DNA from: JAFGTP01 sp964472715
GTDB lineage: Bacteria; Fidelibacterota; UBA2242; JAFGTP01
Length of the DNA: 49,872 nt
Assembly (NCBI GenBank): GCA_964472715.1
Contig: CAYYMT010000010.1
Location: forward strand, 1-49,872
Direction of reading: 5' to 3'
Positions 9,145 to 17,823 of this stretch are shown in pieces (the first letter of the stretch is position 1; every line of letters starts with the position of its first letter). Position numbers and translations under genes: made by a program. The notes beneath the pieces are model-generated. The model searched no databases. It saw nothing but the letters and a program-made list of their open reading frames with translations, and had not been told where the DNA came from.

Positions 9145-11145
9145 ATGGATAAAGATCAAAAACATTCCGATAAATCTCAACAACATGACAATCATCATGA
9201 GATGATGAAGGAAGATTTTAAAAAGCGGTTTTGGCGATCACTGGCTCTTACAATTCCGATTTTAATTTTGTCACCGCTGGTGCAGGATATTTTTGGCTAT
9301 GATATTACGTTTCCCTATGCCGGTTACCTCTTATTTGCATTATCATCAGCAGTTTACTTTTATGGCGGCTGGCCATTTCTAACCGGGCTGGTTGATGAAA
9401 TCAAAGATAAAAAACCGGGAATGATGACCCTGATCGGCGTTGCCATTACAGTTGCCTGGGCTTACAGTAGCGCAACAACCTTTGGCGTTAAAGGAAGCTC
9501 TTTTTTCTGGGAACTCGCCACCCTGATAGATGTTATGCTTCTGGGGCATTGGATTGAAATGAAGTCTGTAATCGGCGCCTCACAATCCTTACAGAAATTA
9601 GTGGAGATGATGCCAACCAAAGCCAATAAGATTGTCGATGATGACACTGAAGAAGTAGCAATTGATGATCTTGAAGAAGGTGATCTTGTCTTAGTCAAAC
9701 CGGGTGAAAAAATTCCGGTGGATGGGAAAATTGCTGAGGGTAACAGTCAAATTGATGAATCCATGGTAACCGGCGAATCAAAGCCGGTTGCAAAGGAAGC
9801 GGAAGATGAAGTCATTGGGGGAACTGTCAATGGTAAAGGCTCACTGAAAATCAATGTCGAACAGGCCGGAGAAAATGCCTATCTGAGCAAGGTCATTAAT
9901 ATGGTTCAGGAAGCCCAGGCGGAAAAATCAAAAACCCAGAATCTTGCTGATAAAATCGCTCTTTGGCTAACTGTAATTTCTCTGACTGTTGGAACGGGAA
10001 CCTTAGTGGTGTGGTTATTTCTGGGACGTCCTTTTGTGTTTGCGCTGGAGCGCATGGCTTCGGTAATGGTGATCACTTGTCCCCATGCTTTAGGGCTGGC
10101 TGTTCCACTTGTTGTGGCAATCTCAACGACGATTTCCGCCAAAAGAGGCCTGCTGATCAGAAACCGGACAGCTTTTGAAAATGCTCGTCGTATCACATTA
10201 CTGGTTTTTGACAAAACCGGCACATTAACCAAAGGAAATTTTGGTGTGGTTCGATATGATACATTATCAGAAGACTATGAAAAAGAGGATATGTTAAAGG
10301 TCGCCGGCGCCATTGAAAAACAATCGGAACATCCTCTGGCCATTGGCATTATGGATAAAATTGATGCTGAGAATATTGATCTTCCTGAAGCAAAAGAATT
10401 TAATTCAATTACCGGCAAGGGAGTGTCTGCCAAGGTAGACGGCAAGAATGTCAAAGTTGTCAGTCCCGGATTCCTAAAGGAAAAAGAAATTGACATCCCT
10501 GAGGAAGTGAATGGTAATAAACAGGAAACTATTGTATATATTTTAATCGATGAAAAATTGTGCGGTTATATTGCGATGGCGGATGAAATTCGTGAAGAAT
10601 CTTATCAGGCCGTAAAAGTGCTGAAAAAGAATGGACTCAAACTCCATATGATAACCGGTGATAATGAAGATATTGCCAAAAGTGTCAGTGAAGAACTCGG
10701 GTTAGATGGTTATAGCGCGGATGTTTTGCCCGATGAAAAACATGATAAAATAAAGGAATTTCAAAAAAATGGCGAGTTTGTTGCTATGACCGGTGATGGA
10801 ATTAATGACGCCCCGGCGCTGGCGGCAGCGGATGTTGGTATTGCTGTTGGGAGCGGTACAGATGTGGCTGCCGAGACAGCTGATATCATATTGGTGAACA
10901 GCAATCCCAAAGATATTGCAACACTGGTGGTTTTTGGGAAAGCAACATACCGAAAAATAATTCAAAATTTTATTTGGGCAACCGCTTATAATATTGTGGC
11001 AATTCCACTGGCTGCCGGTGTTCTGATCAGGCAGGGTATTTTGATCAGTCCGGCAGTAGGAGCGATGTTCATGAGTCTGAGCACGGTAATTGTCGCCATC
11101 AATGCACAATTACTCAAAGGAAAGGAAAATATCAGTTTGGACTGA
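9145..11145 (+). CDS. copB: Copper-translocating P1B-type ATPase, CopB (CPH) type
   Basis: 666 residues. The N-terminus is His-rich (seven His within residues 6-19) instead of carrying a CxxC heavy-metal domain. Actuator motif VTGESKPV, membrane metal motif CPH at 312-314, phosphorylation site DKTGTLTKG with Asp356, MITGDN, and GDGINDAPAL from residue 550 are all intact. The CPH motif plus His-rich tail defines the P1B-3/CopB group, which exports Cu(I) or Cu(II), with silver also reported in the family, across the inner membrane. The length is normal for the group. It is the second gene of a two-gene operon after the SHOCT miniprotein, and an inverted repeat follows the stop. No copper-responsive regulator is visible next to it. 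Confidence 0.93.
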   Translation: MDKDQKHSDKSQQHDNHHEMMKEDFKKRFWRSLALTIPILILSPLVQDIFGYDITFPYAGYLLFALSSAVYFYGGWPFLTGLVDEIKDKKPGMMTLIGVAITVAWAYSSATTFGVKGSSFFWELATLIDVMLLGHWIEMKSVIGASQSLQKLVEMMPTKANKIVDDDTEEVAIDDLEEGDLVLVKPGEKIPVDGKIAEGNSQIDESMVTGESKPVAKEAEDEVIGGTVNGKGSLKINVEQAGENAYLSKVINMVQEAQAEKSKTQNLADKIALWLTVISLTVGTGTLVVWLFLGRPFVFALERMASVMVITCPHALGLAVPLVVAISTTISAKRGLLIRNRTAFENARRITLLVFDKTGTLTKGNFGVVRYDTLSEDYEKEDMLKVAGAIEKQSEHPLAIGIMDKIDAENIDLPEAKEFNSITGKGVSAKVDGKNVKVVSPGFLKEKEIDIPEEVNGNKQETIVYILIDEKLCGYIAMADEIREESYQAVKVLKKNGLKLHMITGDNEDIAKSVSEELGLDGYSADVLPDEKHDKIKEFQKNGEFVAMTGDGINDAPALAAADVGIAVGSGTDVAAETADIILVNSNPKDIATLVVFGKATYRKIIQNFIWATAYNIVAIPLAAGVLIRQGILISPAVGAMFMSLSTVIVAINAQLLKGKENISLD

Positions 11146-11163
11146 ACTTTTGGCTGTACTGGT

Positions 11164-11215
11164 AAATCCTCTTTTTAGCCTGTTGTTCAAAATTGACAGC
11201 GTAAAAAGAGGATTT
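11164..11215 (+). terminator. Long inverted repeat downstream of copB
   Basis: A perfect 14-bp inverted repeat (AAATCCTCTTTTTA at 11164-11177 and TAAAAAGAGGATTT at 11202-11215) around a 24-base spacer, 19 bases after the copB stop. It has no clean T-run after it (CTATTTTGGG), so it may be a transcript 3'-end stem rather than a classical terminator. Confidence 0.6.
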
Positions 11216-11365
11216 CTATTTTGGGACAGAAATTATTCCTAAATGACCATATCCGAAAAAAAGTTAATGAAGATTTGCCTGCATTTTTTTAAATTAAGGG
11301 TTATTTTATCACAACTGTTAGCATATTCTAAGTAAAAATGAAATAGAAAGAAAGGAATTTAGAAA

Positions 11366-12571
11366 ATGAAAAAATTAGGAGTAATAACAAGCGGAGGCGA
11401 TTGCGGCGGCCTGAACGCAGTGGTCAAAGGCGCTGCTCAAATGGCTTTTAACAATAATATCGCACTTTTTGTGATACCCAACGGCTATGCGGGACTGTAC
11501 AATCTTATTGAATTTGATACACTGGTGGAGTTAACAGAAAAACGAGTGGATGATTTTAATTCTCTGCTGGCAGGTTCCGAAGCCGGGCATTCCAGAGTGA
11601 AGATAAAGAATATCAATGATGACAATAAATATAACCGGATCAAAGAGGGGCTGGCAAAACATGGACTGGACGGCCTGGTGATCTCCGGTGGTGACGATAC
11701 AGGTTCAGTAATTGTTGATCTCAATGAACAGGGTATCAAATGTGTACATGCACCAAAAACCATGGACCTTGATCTGCAGACTTATTCGGTTGGCGCTGAT
11801 TCTACTATTAACAGAATTGCAAATTTTGCCTATGATCTGAAGACCACCGGCAGAACACATAATCGCGTGATTGTGGTCGAAGTTTTCGGTCGCTATGCCG
11901 GACATACTGCTTTTCGTGGCGGTGTCGCCGCTGAAGCGGATGCGATACTGATTCCGGAAATTCCGGTAGATATGGATTGTTTATACAAGGATGTCAAAGA
12001 AAAATTGACAAGCAGAATCAGAAACAGTGATGTCCATGCCGGAACTTATCTGATTGTGGTCGCTGAAGGAATGAAAGATTCCAGTGGCAAAGAACTGATT
12101 GATGAAGCCGCCGGTCTGGATTCCTTTGGTCATCCAAAACTGGCAGGTGCCGGGAAATTTGTGACACAGGAACTGACAAAACGGTTTCACAGTGATCCGG
12201 AAATCACTGATTTTATGAAAGAAACGCAAATGTATGTCGAAGGACTTTATGAAGCGCCGGAAGTCCGCGAAGTTCGACCGGGCCATCTGGTGCGCAGTGG
12301 ATTTGCCAGCGCCTATGATGTGAATTTTGGTAAAGAGGTTGGCGCTGCCGCGGTTCAGCTTCTCGCCAATGGTATTTGGGGTGTAACAGTGGTACACGTC
12401 AATGATGGTAAAATAAAATATATGGACACCAAAGATGCGATCAAACAACGTCATGTTGATGTAGAGTTGGCTTCATATCATGAAGACCTGGGCGTTTGTT
12501 TTGGCCGGGAACAGGTAAAAGCACATATGGAATTTGTTAAGATCACAGACAAACCTGATCGTCATATGTAA
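11366..12571 (+). CDS. 6-phosphofructokinase, residues typical of the PPi-dependent type
   Basis: 401 residues of the PFK-A fold. The N-terminal loop reads TSGGDCGGLNAVV. The phosphoryl-donor region reads SGGDDTGS with Asp at 111, where ATP enzymes have Gly. The catalytic segment is APKTMDLDL, with Lys131 in the position that marks PPi-dependent enzymes and Asp134 as base. The Asp-plus-Lys combination is the established signature of PPi-type PFKs, so reversible phosphorylation of fructose-6-phosphate with pyrophosphate is the best call. The Met-Asp-Leu-Asp variant of the usual TIDND is mildly unusual. It is a single-gene unit with an AAGGAA ribosome site and a strong terminator. Confidence 0.9.
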   Translation: MKKLGVITSGGDCGGLNAVVKGAAQMAFNNNIALFVIPNGYAGLYNLIEFDTLVELTEKRVDDFNSLLAGSEAGHSRVKIKNINDDNKYNRIKEGLAKHGLDGLVISGGDDTGSVIVDLNEQGIKCVHAPKTMDLDLQTYSVGADSTINRIANFAYDLKTTGRTHNRVIVVEVFGRYAGHTAFRGGVAAEADAILIPEIPVDMDCLYKDVKEKLTSRIRNSDVHAGTYLIVVAEGMKDSSGKELIDEAAGLDSFGHPKLAGAGKFVTQELTKRFHSDPEITDFMKETQMYVEGLYEAPEVREVRPGHLVRSGFASAYDVNFGKEVGAAAVQLLANGIWGVTVVHVNDGKIKYMDTKDAIKQRHVDVELASYHEDLGVCFGREQVKAHMEFVKITDKPDRHM

Positions 12572-12591
12572 TTGATACAACATAGCATTAT

Positions 12592-12626
12592 AAAGGCCCT
12601 GTTTTTATTGCAGGGCCTTTTTTTAT
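12592..12626 (+). terminator. Rho-independent terminator after phosphofructokinase
   Basis: Perfect 10-bp stem AAAGGCCCTG (12592-12601) and CAGGGCCTTT (12611-12620) with a nine-base loop, followed by TTTTAT. It is a textbook intrinsic terminator 20 bases after the stop. Confidence 0.95.
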
Positions 12627-12756
12627 ATTTAAAACGTTTTATTTTGTTTTTAAAATAATTCAGTTGTAATGTTACATTATTATTAAAAAGGGGTTTCCAG
12701 TAATTAAAGTCTAATTGTCTGTTTTAATTAATCATTAAAAAGAAGGAAGTGGGATT

Positions 12757-13746
12757 ATGAGAAAATTACTCATTGCTTTAAGTATTGCAGTGGTATTAAT
12801 GGTAAATTGTAAATTATTTGAAAAGGATGATTCAGAAAAGGATACCAATGACCTGATTGGAACCTGGTATTCAACAAAAACTGAGATGAACGTAATCATT
12901 ACAACAAATGTGGATCAGACTGTTTTTGACATCAATGCTGAAGGCATTGGCGCGATCACTGTTACCGGTGAAATTAATACTGAGTTGAAGTATATCAGTG
13001 CATTTTTTGATGAAATTTTAGTGAGCTCGCAGAATTATTTTACAGGCGAAGTCTATGAAGTAATTTCTATGGTACTGAATGAGAATTATGCCACATTGAC
13101 GGTTATGGATAGTAGTGTCGCAGATTATATCTATTTTGAAGCGGAATATCCGGACTATACCTTTGATGAAGCAACCAGAGCTTTGACAGTCAATCCGTTA
13201 ACAATGTATAAATATGATATGGAAACATGGGAAATTGATTCTGCAGCAACAATACAGGTAAGCGGTGAATTGCGCAGTCCCACGATAAATATTAAAGCCG
13301 ATGAACCTGAGGAGATTGAGTTCTTTGCCTTTTTTGAAGGAGTCTCTGATCAGACTGTTTTTGAAATCAAAGAAGACGGAACCTGGACGATGAATTATTT
13401 GGACGGAAATGAAACTACAACCGGAACCTGGAGCATTACTGATGATAAATTGTTTATCGAAGAGGATTCATTATTGACGGAAGTGGAATATGAAGTAAAA
13501 AACGGTACATTGGTATTGAACATACAGAATGATTTTTGTGATGACCCGTATGATGCAGATGGATGTTATCAGATGTTCGAAGAATTAATGGGATTTGATG
13601 AAGGTGCGATTGACAAAATTGATATGATAATGGCCTTACATTTTTCCGAAAACGGATTTCCTGAACTGGAAAAACAAGCACCCGATTTTAATAAATTAGA
13701 TATACATCCAAAATACGAATTTAAAGGGCCGAAAATATTCCGCTAA
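12757..13746 (+). CDS. Predicted lipoprotein with lipocalin-like repeats
   Basis: 329 residues. A hydrophobic signal segment ends at Cys18 (VLMVNC), which looks like a lipoprotein cleavage site although Asn at -1 is not the usual Gly/Ala/Ser. A charged stretch follows. Two segments have the sequence rhythm of lipocalin-like beta domains starting with G-T-W: LIGTWYSTKTEMNV near residue 34 and TTTGTWSITDDKLFIEE near residue 222. This suggests two small beta barrels or sandwiches. The function is unknown. A good ribosome site (AAGGAAG) precedes the ATG. Its TAA stop overlaps the TAG stop of the convergent HAD gene on the four bases CTAA. Confidence 0.75.
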   Translation: MRKLLIALSIAVVLMVNCKLFEKDDSEKDTNDLIGTWYSTKTEMNVIITTNVDQTVFDINAEGIGAITVTGEINTELKYISAFFDEILVSSQNYFTGEVYEVISMVLNENYATLTVMDSSVADYIYFEAEYPDYTFDEATRALTVNPLTMYKYDMETWEIDSAATIQVSGELRSPTINIKADEPEEIEFFAFFEGVSDQTVFEIKEDGTWTMNYLDGNETTTGTWSITDDKLFIEEDSLLTEVEYEVKNGTLVLNIQNDFCDDPYDADGCYQMFEELMGFDEGAIDKIDMIMALHFSENGFPELEKQAPDFNKLDIHPKYEFKGPKIFR

Positions 13747-14399
13747 AGCTGTTGTTGAAATATTCCTGATAATTCTTGATAGTTGCTGGCGACCGCATCA
13801 GCAAAATTAACGTCGTTTTTGCTAAAGGTCGTCAGCAAAGCAATGGTTTGCATGCCCGCCCTTTGTGCGGCTTTCAGGCCGTTTATCGAATCTTCAATAA
13901 CCACGATATTGGCCGGATCAACCGCCAACATATCGGCCATGCGTAAAAAAGGCTCAGGATGGGGTTTGGTGTTCTTTACATCGGTTGCAGTTACTTTCAG
14001 ATCGAACAGATCATCGATTTGAGTATTTTCTGTGAGCCATTGAATGTGTTGCCGGGAAGTGGAAGTGACCAATCCAACCGGATAATGATTGACGATTTTG
14101 CTGAAAAATAATTGAAAACCATCAATATAGGTCAATGCCACTAATTTCTTTTTCATTCTTGTATAAATCGTTTCCTTGAGTAGTTCTATATCCCCCTGGA
14201 AATTATAGCGGGAAACCATTAAGGGAAAAAACTCCTTGTCAGCCATTCCCTTAAAATCCTGCCAGTCCTCCGCGGGAATCACAATCTTGTTTTCATGAAA
14301 GACATCTACAATTGCTTCCTCGTAAAAAGGTTCGGAATTAACAACAACACCATCAAAATCAAAAATTATGGCTTTGATACAGCCTAAATCCAGGGACAT
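13743..14399 (-). CDS. HAD-superfamily phosphatase, beta-phosphoglucomutase-like
   Basis: 218 residues from the start at 14399, chosen because TGGAG lies eight bases upstream; an in-frame ATG at 14420 lacks a site. HAD motifs: I DFDGVVVNSE near residue 13, II TSTS in the middle (GLVTSTSRQ), a Lys in the T-K-P-H-P loop (NTKPHPEPF), and IV VVIEDSINGLKAA. The helical cap between motif I and II places it with the beta-phosphoglucomutase/phosphoglycolate phosphatase group. The substrate cannot be read from sequence; a small sugar phosphate is most likely. It is monocistronic and overlaps the lipoprotein gene by four bases at the stop codons. Confidence 0.88.
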   Translation of the reverse strand: MSLDLGCIKAIIFDFDGVVVNSEPFYEEAIVDVFHENKIVIPAEDWQDFKGMADKEFFPLMVSRYNFQGDIELLKETIYTRMKKKLVALTYIDGFQLFFSKIVNHYPVGLVTSTSRQHIQWLTENTQIDDLFDLKVTATDVKNTKPHPEPFLRMADMLAVDPANIVVIEDSINGLKAAQRAGMQTIALLTTFSKNDVNFADAVASNYQELSGIFQQQL

Positions 14400-14878
14400 A
14401 ATATATCTCCAATCATTCATTATTTATAAACGGCAAATTTATGGAATTAGCAAATTTTTTAAAAATGAAAGATGAATAAGATGAAAAATATCACAATTTG
14501 TATACAAATCTTCAATGGTGGCAAATCGGGAGTGAACTCAAAAAATTTGCAGGATGGAAAGTATCAGAATGATCTTGTTGGGTGATTGCTTTTATATTGG
14601 GTAAATGCTTTGTTTATAATATATTATGTATTGCAGGATAGTGTAAAAAGTCATACAAAACCAGAGAAATTATGAGTGGCAATTAATCTCCACCAACAAT
14701 AGATAAAGAACACTGCAATCCTATGGTTTATAACTTTTTTTATAAAAATTTGTTAAAATTGTTGAAAAGTAAGTGTTATATAGCTAAGTTAGATAAGTTG
14801 TGTCACTGAGACTTACAATAAATAACAATTTTAATTAAAATAGGATTCAGCTACTGTTATAACTTTGGAATTTAATTA
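14400..14878. other. AT-rich intergenic region
   Basis: About 480 bases, very AT-rich, between the HAD gene and the first small gene of the tandem pair. No convincing gene, RNA or repeat was found. A 30-codon open stretch at 14480-14572 has a protein-like composition (it includes QWWQIGSELKKFAGW) but no start codon, so at best it is a remnant. Confidence 0.4.
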
Positions 14879-15109
14879 ATGATAGAGATTAATAGTCAGA
14901 TTGAAGATTTAATATTTGACCCAATTACAAAGAAGTATAAAGTTGTTGGAACACGGTCTGCGACCAGCAAAAATTATTCAAATTCCAAATCATCAAAAAA
15001 TTATTCTAATGGTGATTTCGTCACGTTTAAAATAAAACCCCAGATTCGCAAAAGTACACGTAACCTTATAGAAAAAAAAGGATTGCATATCGATTTTATG
15101 ATTAAATAA
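14879..15109 (+). CDS. Small basic protein of unknown function, tandem copy 1
   Basis: 76 residues, not recognised. The N-terminal block has IEDLIFDPITKKYKV and TRS; the middle is rich in Lys, Ser and Asn; the C-terminal block is NLIEKKGLHIDFMIK. A second copy of equal length lies 245 bases downstream. The two agree at about 21 of the first 27 residues and at nearly all of the last 15, while the middles differ. Many of the nucleotide differences in the conserved blocks are synonymous (for example TTA/CTG, GAC/GAT, GGA/GGC, CAT/CAC), which is good evidence of real translation. There is no signal peptide or membrane helix. Only a weak GGA precedes the ATG. The function is unknown. Confidence 0.65.
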   Translation: MIEINSQIEDLIFDPITKKYKVVGTRSATSKNYSNSKSSKNYSNGDFVTFKIKPQIRKSTRNLIEKKGLHIDFMIK

Positions 15110-15353
15110 TGCTTCTGTTTCAGCCGTTATTATTTCTTTAAATCCGACCTTTTTCTTCCTGACTTCATATTTGCCTGCCAAACAATTAAATCCATAACAT
15201 ATGCCCTTAATTGCAGAATTTTTCTGTTTTCGAAAAAAAATCTTGGAAAAACTGGTTTGTATTTCTAATTTACATTGTATTACGCAACTAAGGCATTTAA
15301 AATTACCAGACTATCAACGCATAAATCAAGGTGTATTTGAAAACGAAAACGGA

Positions 15354-15584
15354 ATGATGATTGAGTTTAATAGTCATATTGAAGACCTGATATTTGATCC
15401 GGTAACCCAAAAATATAAGGTGGGTAATACGCGATCAGAACTCAAAACCAATCTAAGATTTAAATCTTCCCGGAAACATGCTAAAAATCAAACGGTAAGT
15501 TCCAGGATGAAGTCGCCAAAAAGTAAACGCATTGGCAACCTGATAGAAAAGAAAGGCTTACACATTGATTATATTGTGAAATAA
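15354..15584 (+). CDS. Small basic protein of unknown function, tandem copy 2
   Basis: 76 residues (75 if the second ATG at 15357 is used, which aligns best with copy 1). The conserved blocks are IEDLIFDPVTQKYKV at the N-terminus and NLIEKKGLHIDYIVK at the C-terminus, with a Lys/Arg/Ser-rich centre that does not match copy 1. The frame stays open upstream to an ATG at 15201, but the extra 51 residues have no counterpart in copy 1, so the shorter form is preferred. A bidirectional terminator follows 25 bases after the stop. The function is unknown; a duplicated nucleic-acid-binding or accessory protein is only a guess from the basic charge. Confidence 0.65.
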   Translation: MMIEFNSHIEDLIFDPVTQKYKVGNTRSELKTNLRFKSSRKHAKNQTVSSRMKSPKSKRIGNLIEKKGLHIDYIVK

Positions 15585-15608
15585 TATAAAAAAGATCATT
15601 ATGAAAAT

Positions 15609-15640
15609 AAAAAGTCCCGAATATGAATCCGGGACTTTTT
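15609..15640. terminator. Bidirectional terminator
   Basis: Perfect 11-bp stem AAAAAGTCCCG (15609-15619) and CGGGACTTTTT (15630-15640) with a ten-base loop. The A-run and T-run let it serve both the small gene on the plus strand and P5C dehydrogenase on the minus strand. Confidence 0.92.
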
Positions 15641-15654
15641 ATTATACATGAGTC

Positions 15655-17286
15655 TTATTTTTCTTCCTGAAAAGGATAGCGGTAATCTGTAGGTGGAATG
15701 TAGGTTTCTTTTAGTGTCCGTGGTGTCACCCATCTCAGCAGGTTGATCATACTACCGGCCTTGTCATTGGTACCGGAAGCGCGGCTGCCGCCAAAAGGCT
15801 GCTGGCCAACAACTGCTGCAGTTGGTTTATCATTGATATAGAAGTTACCTGCTGCATGTTCCAGCCTGCGGGTAATTCTGGTGATCTCATGTCTGTCTTG
15901 TGAGAATACACATCCGGTCAACGCATAGGGTGATGTGGTATCACAGAGTTCCAGCGCTTCTTCCAGTTTGTCATCTTCATAAACATAGATCGTCAAAACA
16001 GGGCCGAAGATTTCTTCTTCCATTGTTTTAAAACGGGGATCTGTGGTCACGATGATTGTGGGTTCAATGAAAAAGCCTTTGCTGTCATCATATTTTCCAC
16101 CGGTCAGAAATTCAGCATCTTTGGAATCCCTGGCATGGTCGATATAGGATGTAATTGTATTGAAGGCTGGCCTGTCAATCACGGCATTCATAAAATGAGT
16201 GAAGTCCATAACGTCACCCATGGTCATAGTCTCTACGGTTTTTACCAGTTTATCACTGATTTCAGGCCACAGGGATTTAGGTACATAGGCTCTTGAAGCA
16301 GCCGAACATTTTTGTCCCTGGTATTCAAAAGCGCCGCGTACCATACCGGTAACCACTTCATCGGGAATTGCAGTGTTGTGAACAAAGATGAAATCTTTTC
16401 CACCGGTTTCACCGACAATGCGCGGATAGGTTTTATAGTTAGCGATATTTTTGCCGATAGTTTCCCACATGCCCTGGAAGACGCCGGTAGAGCCGGTAAA
16501 ATGAACGCCGGCGAAAAGGGGGGATTCCAATACTTTAGGGCCGACTTTAGAGCCTGAACCGGGGATAAAATTGATCACACCATCAGGAAGACCGGCAGCC
16601 TGAAATAATTTCATCAGATAATAGCCGGAGTAAACAGTAGAGGAAGCCGGTTTCCAAAGCACAACATTGCCCATCATGGCCGGAGCAGTGGGCAGATTGC
16701 CGGCAATGGAAGTGAAGTTAAAGGGAGTAACAGCAAAAATAAATCCTTCAAGCGCCCGTTGTTCCAGACGATTCCAAAATCCATCAGGACTATAAGGCTG
16801 CTGTTCATAGATCTCTTCCATATATTTAACATTGAAATTCCAGAAATCGATCAGTTCACAGGCGGAATCAATCTCAGCCTGGTGAACATTTTTGCTTTGG
16901 TTGAGCATGGTAGCGGCATTGGTTGTTGCACGCCATGGACCGGAAAGTAAAGCCGCCATTTTTTTGAAAATTGAGGCTCTTTGTTCCCAGGGCATATTGG
17001 CCCAGGTTTTACGTGCTTTTTGTGAGGCTTCAATCGCCATTTGGATTTCTTTGTCGCCGGCTTTATGGTAGGTCGCCAGTACATGGTTGTGATCATGAGG
17101 CATGACAATCTCACCGGTATTTCCGGTTTTGATTTCTTTACCGCCAATGATCAGGGGAATTTCAATTTTTTGGGAAGCCATTTCTTCCAGTTTTGCTTTT
17201 AATTCGAGCTTTTCCGGGCTGCCAGATCTGTATGTTTTTACAGGTTCATTCACTGGTTCGGGAAGCGTGAATTTCGCATTACTCAT
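15655..17286 (-). CDS. pruA: L-glutamate gamma-semialdehyde (P5C) dehydrogenase
   Basis: 543 residues, the length of the stand-alone ALDH4-type P5C dehydrogenase that is common in FCB bacteria and mitochondria. It oxidises glutamate semialdehyde to glutamate with NAD+, the second step of proline degradation. Visible features: the Rossmann segment FTGSTGVFQG, catalytic Glu293 in IVGETGGKDF, nucleophile Cys327 in YQGQKCSAASR, and IFGPVLTIYVYEDD near the C-terminus. The N-terminal TYRSGSPEK segment is characteristic of this clade. An AGAGGTG ribosome site supports the start. No proline dehydrogenase is adjacent, so it is either encoded elsewhere or the enzyme serves another glutamate semialdehyde source. 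Confidence 0.95.
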   Translation of the reverse strand: MSNAKFTLPEPVNEPVKTYRSGSPEKLELKAKLEEMASQKIEIPLIIGGKEIKTGNTGEIVMPHDHNHVLATYHKAGDKEIQMAIEASQKARKTWANMPWEQRASIFKKMAALLSGPWRATTNAATMLNQSKNVHQAEIDSACELIDFWNFNVKYMEEIYEQQPYSPDGFWNRLEQRALEGFIFAVTPFNFTSIAGNLPTAPAMMGNVVLWKPASSTVYSGYYLMKLFQAAGLPDGVINFIPGSGSKVGPKVLESPLFAGVHFTGSTGVFQGMWETIGKNIANYKTYPRIVGETGGKDFIFVHNTAIPDEVVTGMVRGAFEYQGQKCSAASRAYVPKSLWPEISDKLVKTVETMTMGDVMDFTHFMNAVIDRPAFNTITSYIDHARDSKDAEFLTGGKYDDSKGFFIEPTIIVTTDPRFKTMEEEIFGPVLTIYVYEDDKLEEALELCDTTSPYALTGCVFSQDRHEITRITRRLEHAAGNFYINDKPTAAVVGQQPFGGSRASGTNDKAGSMINLLRWVTPRTLKETYIPPTDYRYPFQEEK

Positions 17287-17462
17287 AAAACACCTCTCTC
17301 TCTTTCGTTTTTGCGTTTTAGTAGAATAATTTCGAATACTATATTTTTTAATCGGAAAAAGTTAATAATTTTAAGATTTTTTTGGAAGGTAAATTTACTT
17401 TTTTATTGTAATAGTTTTCAATTCCTGTCCGGGATAGATATTAATTATGTATTCAGTTATTT

Positions 17463-17720
17463 TTAATAGCGGTTGTTTAACTCCTTTTCCTTCCTGCTTA
17501 GAGTAGTATTGAAATAATGCTTCTTGCCTGAAATGATAAATAACTGACCCCAGTCTTCGTGAGGCTATCCTAAAAAGTATAATAATTATTAAAATTCTGA
17601 GGTATTTCATATTTTACCGAAGAGGACAATAGGAATTGTCCTCTACATTTTTTTGCAACGGGACTTTTGGGACAGCCTCACTTCCCCTGATAGGTTAATT
17701 TTATAAATGCGGTTAATTGT
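17463..17720 (-). pseudogene. Gene remnant interrupted by MITE-like element
   Basis: If the element at 17559-17681 and one copy of its short target duplication are removed, the flanks join into one open frame of 43 codons ending at a TAA at 17463-17465. Its sequence includes SGEDWGQLFIISGKK. There is no start codon, and a stop bounds the frame upstream, so this is at most the tail of a decayed gene. Its identity is unknown. Confidence 0.3.
17559..17681. mobile_element. MITE-like element, 123 bp
   Basis: Imperfect terminal inverted repeats: GTGAGGCTATCCTAAAAAGT at the left and, as reverse complement of the right end, GTGAGGCTGTCCCAAAAGT. This end sequence resembles inverted repeats common in bacterial insertion sequences. 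The flanks carry TTC on both sides (17556-17558 and 17682-17684), a possible 3-bp target duplication. Inside is a perfect 10-bp palindrome (AGAGGACAAT at 17621-17630, ATTGTCCTCT at 17635-17644). There is no room for a transposase, so it would be mobilised in trans. The parent insertion sequence is not in the window. Confidence 0.6.
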
Positions 17721-17823
17721 TTATTTTTATTTGCTTTGTGGATAATTTTAAATTTTTGATTTACAATGCTCAAAACAGTAAAATTTTAAAATTCATGAAT
17801 TTAACAGGTTAATATATTTCATA

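Noticed and set aside
14480..14572. 30-codon open stretch with protein-like composition
   Set aside because: No start codon and no recognisable family; too short to call a gene.
14993..15181. 62-codon minus-strand frame overlapping small gene copy 1
   Set aside because: It opposes a frame supported by synonymous divergence and shows no homology or ribosome site.
15201..15353. N-terminal extension of small gene copy 2
   Set aside because: The extra 51 codons have no counterpart in copy 1 and no ribosome site; the shared protein begins at 15354 or 15357.
17395..17610. 71-codon minus-strand frame
   Set aside because: Its first third lies inside the MITE-like element, and its frame disagrees with the one restored by removing the element. 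It has no ribosome site or recognisable homology.
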